Assembly (NCBI GenBank): GCA_963575745.1
Contig: CAUYUJ010014603.1
Coordinates: 101,811-165,810, forward strand
Length of the DNA: 64,000 bases
Direction: 5' to 3'
Origin: Prorocentrum cordatum
Taxonomy: Eukaryota > Sar > Dinophyceae > Prorocentrales > Prorocentraceae
Made by a program: the position numbers and the translations under genes. The notes beneath the pieces are model-generated. The model did not search any database. It was not told where the DNA came from and was given only the letters and a program-made list of their open reading frames with translations. Within the stretch, counting starts at the first letter, position 1. The number at the start of each line of letters is the position of its first letter. Shown in pieces: positions 61,910-64,000 of the stretch.

Positions 61910-62630
61910 GTCAGGACCACAGCTCCCCCGATTGTGGCTGGCCTGTCTGTGCCCTCCTCCCCGACCCCCCTCCCTTCCCGGAAGCCTCCCTGACCCGGCC
62001 CGTCCGCTCGAGGGCCGCACGGGCGGCCGGGGGCGACCGCGCGCAGGCCAGAGGGCAGCTGCTCCAGAGGCGGCCCTGCCTTCCCGGGGGGTGCGGGCCT
62101 CCGCGCCCCGCGGTCCCCCACTCGTGTGCCGACGGCCACCGGCGTCAGGCGGCGGGTGGACGTGCAGGAGTTATATGCTCGGGACGCCCGAGGCCGCATC
62201 TTTGGAGCCGCCGTGGGGCCTCTCTGGCGCCCTTCGAGCCGCACCAAATCTGTGTTCGGCCTCGATCGGCGCCAGCCGCTGGTTCGTGACACCCCGCGGA
62301 CCGTCAAACAGTGAAAGATCGCGCGGTTTCCCGCCAACGCAGATCGCCCGATTCTTGGCCACTTGTCGGTGCCCAGCTCGCCGCCGCGCCAACGCGGCGC
62401 GAGCCTGCCGTACTCGTGACCTGGAGCATGGGTGACCCAGAAAATGCGAGCGGACTGCCGCGCCCGCTCGACGTCCTCCTCCTCGTCCTCGTAGTCCTCC
62501 TCCTCCTCCTCGTCCTCGTCCTCGGGACTGCCCTGCGGCTGGGGCCCCGGCATACTTCGGGAAGTAGACGGTGGGGACCTCGGTGGCCAGCCGTGAGGCT
62601 GGGACTGGGAGGACGGCGGGGGGGGGGAAT
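61910..62630. other. GC-rich spacer
   Basis: Near 62,455-62,530 is a TCCTCCTCG-rich stretch that on the - strand encodes an acidic Glu/Asp run. The following - frame residues VERARQSARIFWVTHAPGHE look protein-like but stand alone. No gene is called. Confidence 0.35.
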
Positions 62631-62935
62631 ACAAGAATGAGACAGGGAGGGACCAGGGGGGGAGGCGAATGGGGAGGGGAAAGGATGATGGGACGCGAGA
62701 GGGGGAGGGAGGGAGGGAGAGAGGGAGAGAGGGAAACAGGGAGGAGGAGGAGGAGGAGGAGGAGGAGGAGGAGGAGGAACAGGAGCAGGAGGAGGATCAG
62801 GTTTCTAGGCTACAGAGCTACAGAGAGACGAGAGGGAGGACAAATAGGAAAGGAGGAGGAGGAGGAAGAGGTGGAAAAGGAAGACGAGGAGGAGGAGGCG
62901 GAGGCGAAGGAGGAGAACGCTTCGCAGGAACGCGA
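62631..62935 (+). repeat. GGGA/GGA-rich purine region
   Basis: Purine-rich with a GGA array at 62,741-62,780 and GAGGGAGGGAGAGAGG before it. Confidence 0.9.
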
Positions 62936-62983
62936 GTCAACTGTGACTAACTCGGGCCTGCGCACGCCAGGTTCTGGATTGCG

Positions 62984-63334
62984 CTAAAACGCGCGCCAAT
63001 CCTCCGCCGCAGCTGCCGCACCCACCTGGCTCGGCTTCATCACGTCAAGCTTCTCGGGCCTCTGGGCCCCTTCCGCGCGTCGCTGCACCAGCTGGCCGAA
63101 AATCGTTACCGCCCCCGCCGCGGTCTCGAACTGGAGCTGGCAATCGCGCGCGAAGGTCCCCGCCAGCGCCGCCTCATCACCCCCCAGGCCCGCGAAAAAC
63201 TCGGCCCACTGATTGTCCAACAAATCCACAATATCGCAACCCTCGGTCGTGGCCTGGTCGCATGGCAGAGGCGGCCCGTGCCGCGCAATCCCAGGGTCAG
63301 GGCCAATCCCTTTTAGCATAGTCTTGTCCTCCAC
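62984..63334 (-). CDS. Possible coding frame, unknown (116 aa)
   Basis: The frame reads CDIVDLLDNQWAEFFAGLGG, then DEAALAGTFARDCQLQFETA and VTIFGQLVQRR. The composition is that of a soluble protein with several helices, not a repeat product. No domain is recognised and no leader relic precedes it. It could be an exon of a - strand gene whose other parts lie at 63.4-64.0 kb, or a pseudogene. Confidence 0.35.
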   Translation of the reverse strand: MEDKTMLKGIGPDPGIARHGPPLPCDQATTEGCDIVDLLDNQWAEFFAGLGGDEAALAGTFARDCQLQFETAAGAVTIFGQLVQRRAEGAQRPEKLDVMKPSQVGAAAAAEDWRAF

Positions 63335-64000
63335 AGCCCAGGGCGTCGAGCTTTCGGCTTCTCCTGTTTACGACCTCTTTGGGCCGACTGGTCCACTATC
63401 CATCCATGGTCCGTCACAATCGTGGCACGGGCCACCGCTGGCCCCAGGGCCTGGCCAGCCGCATAGCGCTCGGCGCAGGGCGCCGTCTGGGCACGACCTG
63501 GAACTCCCCCGACGCGGCCAGCCAAAGCAATCGGGTTCCACGGCCGCCCAGCCGCAACGTCACCTGGGGGCGTTGCTGCTGGCGGCCGCCCCGTCGGTGC
63601 ACAATGGAAGCCAGCTGCCGATCGCGCGCTGCGTCGTCGGCACCCTTGCCGTGCGGTGCCGAGCCCGAAGCAGGGGGCAACTGACCAACTGCCGAGCTCA
63701 GATGGCATTCGGCAGACACGGTGTCCGACCCAGCGCAAGCACTATCGCCCACGAAACCCACCCGGTAGGCTGCCGAGGCGAGAGCCGGATCCCGAGTTGA
63801 CGACGACAGACCCACGGGCGGGCCCAATGGGCAATCACCTGCGGGAGGTCCTGACCTATTGCAAGCACTATCCTCCGCGAAAGCCCCCACGTCGTCGTTC
63901 CTGTTTGGGGGCGCGCCCCCAAGGCCGCAAGCGCCGTCGTCGTTGAGGAAAGATGATAGTGTTGCTGGCGCTGGTCGCAACTTGGATTGTGGAGCAGACG
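63335..64000. other. Window end, weak coding-like frames
   Basis: Overlapping - strand frames (63,313-63,738 and 63,414-63,980) contain ordinary residues, and GCAAGCACTATC with CC(A/G)CGAAA(A/G)CCC occurs twice (about 63,737 and 63,860), giving a duplicated peptide GDSAC/EDSAC. None is long or distinctive enough to call. Confidence 0.3.

Noticed and set aside
61537-62634. 365-codon - strand frame as a gene
   Set aside because: It includes MITE R2, a hairpin and GC-rich spacer, and the acidic run comes from a TCCTCG repeat. The short protein-like stretch near 62,440 is insufficient.
63414-63980. Possible integrase or transposase from a TDHGW-like peptide near 63.4 kb
   Set aside because: A single short motif in a short frame without the other catalytic residues is not evidence.

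Overview
The window reads as nuclear DNA of a dinoflagellate. No species can be named from the sequence. It is GC-rich and dominated by long trinucleotide arrays (GAC, GGA, CAT, TAC/TGC), satellites and short inverted-repeat elements, with almost no intact genes. The most specific evidence is two relics of the dinoflagellate trans-splicing leader. One lies on the + strand at 9,243-9,262, in front of a decayed LINE. The other lies on the - strand at 46,027-46,043, 35 nt before an uninterrupted 227-codon frame. Such relics are expected when trans-spliced mRNAs are reverse-transcribed and re-inserted. There are no bacterial operons, rRNA, CRISPR arrays or recognisable tRNA genes.

Layout. 1-9.2 kb: repeat-rich spacer with three copies of a ~163-bp MITE (called R1 here), a 69-bp-arm hairpin, triplet arrays and one 100-N assembly gap. 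9.2-16.6 kb: a degenerate non-LTR retrotransposon on the + strand (coiled-coil ORF1, endonuclease ending in a GISDHA motif, reverse transcriptase with GFVPG, IDFG and CADD motifs), then coding-like debris and an R4 MITE. 17.2-31.05 kb: a very large inverted repeat, arms about 6.6 and 5.8 kb, around a 1.4-kb centre made of palindromic minisatellites and GTC/GCC repeats. 31.06-37.1 kb: a satellite of about fifty 114-bp monomers, each able to form a hairpin, partly organised as 228-bp dimers. 37.1-43.2 kb: nested MITEs, a CT-rich tandem repeat and minisatellites. 43.2-46.1 kb: lower-repeat sequence ending in the leader-bearing retrogene. 46.1-58.4 kb: dispersed repeats, CAT arrays, further MITEs and a 171-codon frame. 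58.7-64 kb: a - strand membrane-protein-like exon, CCT/GGA arrays and a few weak coding-like frames.

The genes do not form a pathway. The visible biology is retroposition (LINE, leader relics), MITE transposition with readable target duplications and two internal empty sites (48,983 for R1; 56,136-56,160 for R2), and local amplification of satellites and inverted duplications. Repeat family names R1-R14 are labels made for this annotation. Boundaries of diverged repeats are approximate, because all comparisons were made by eye.
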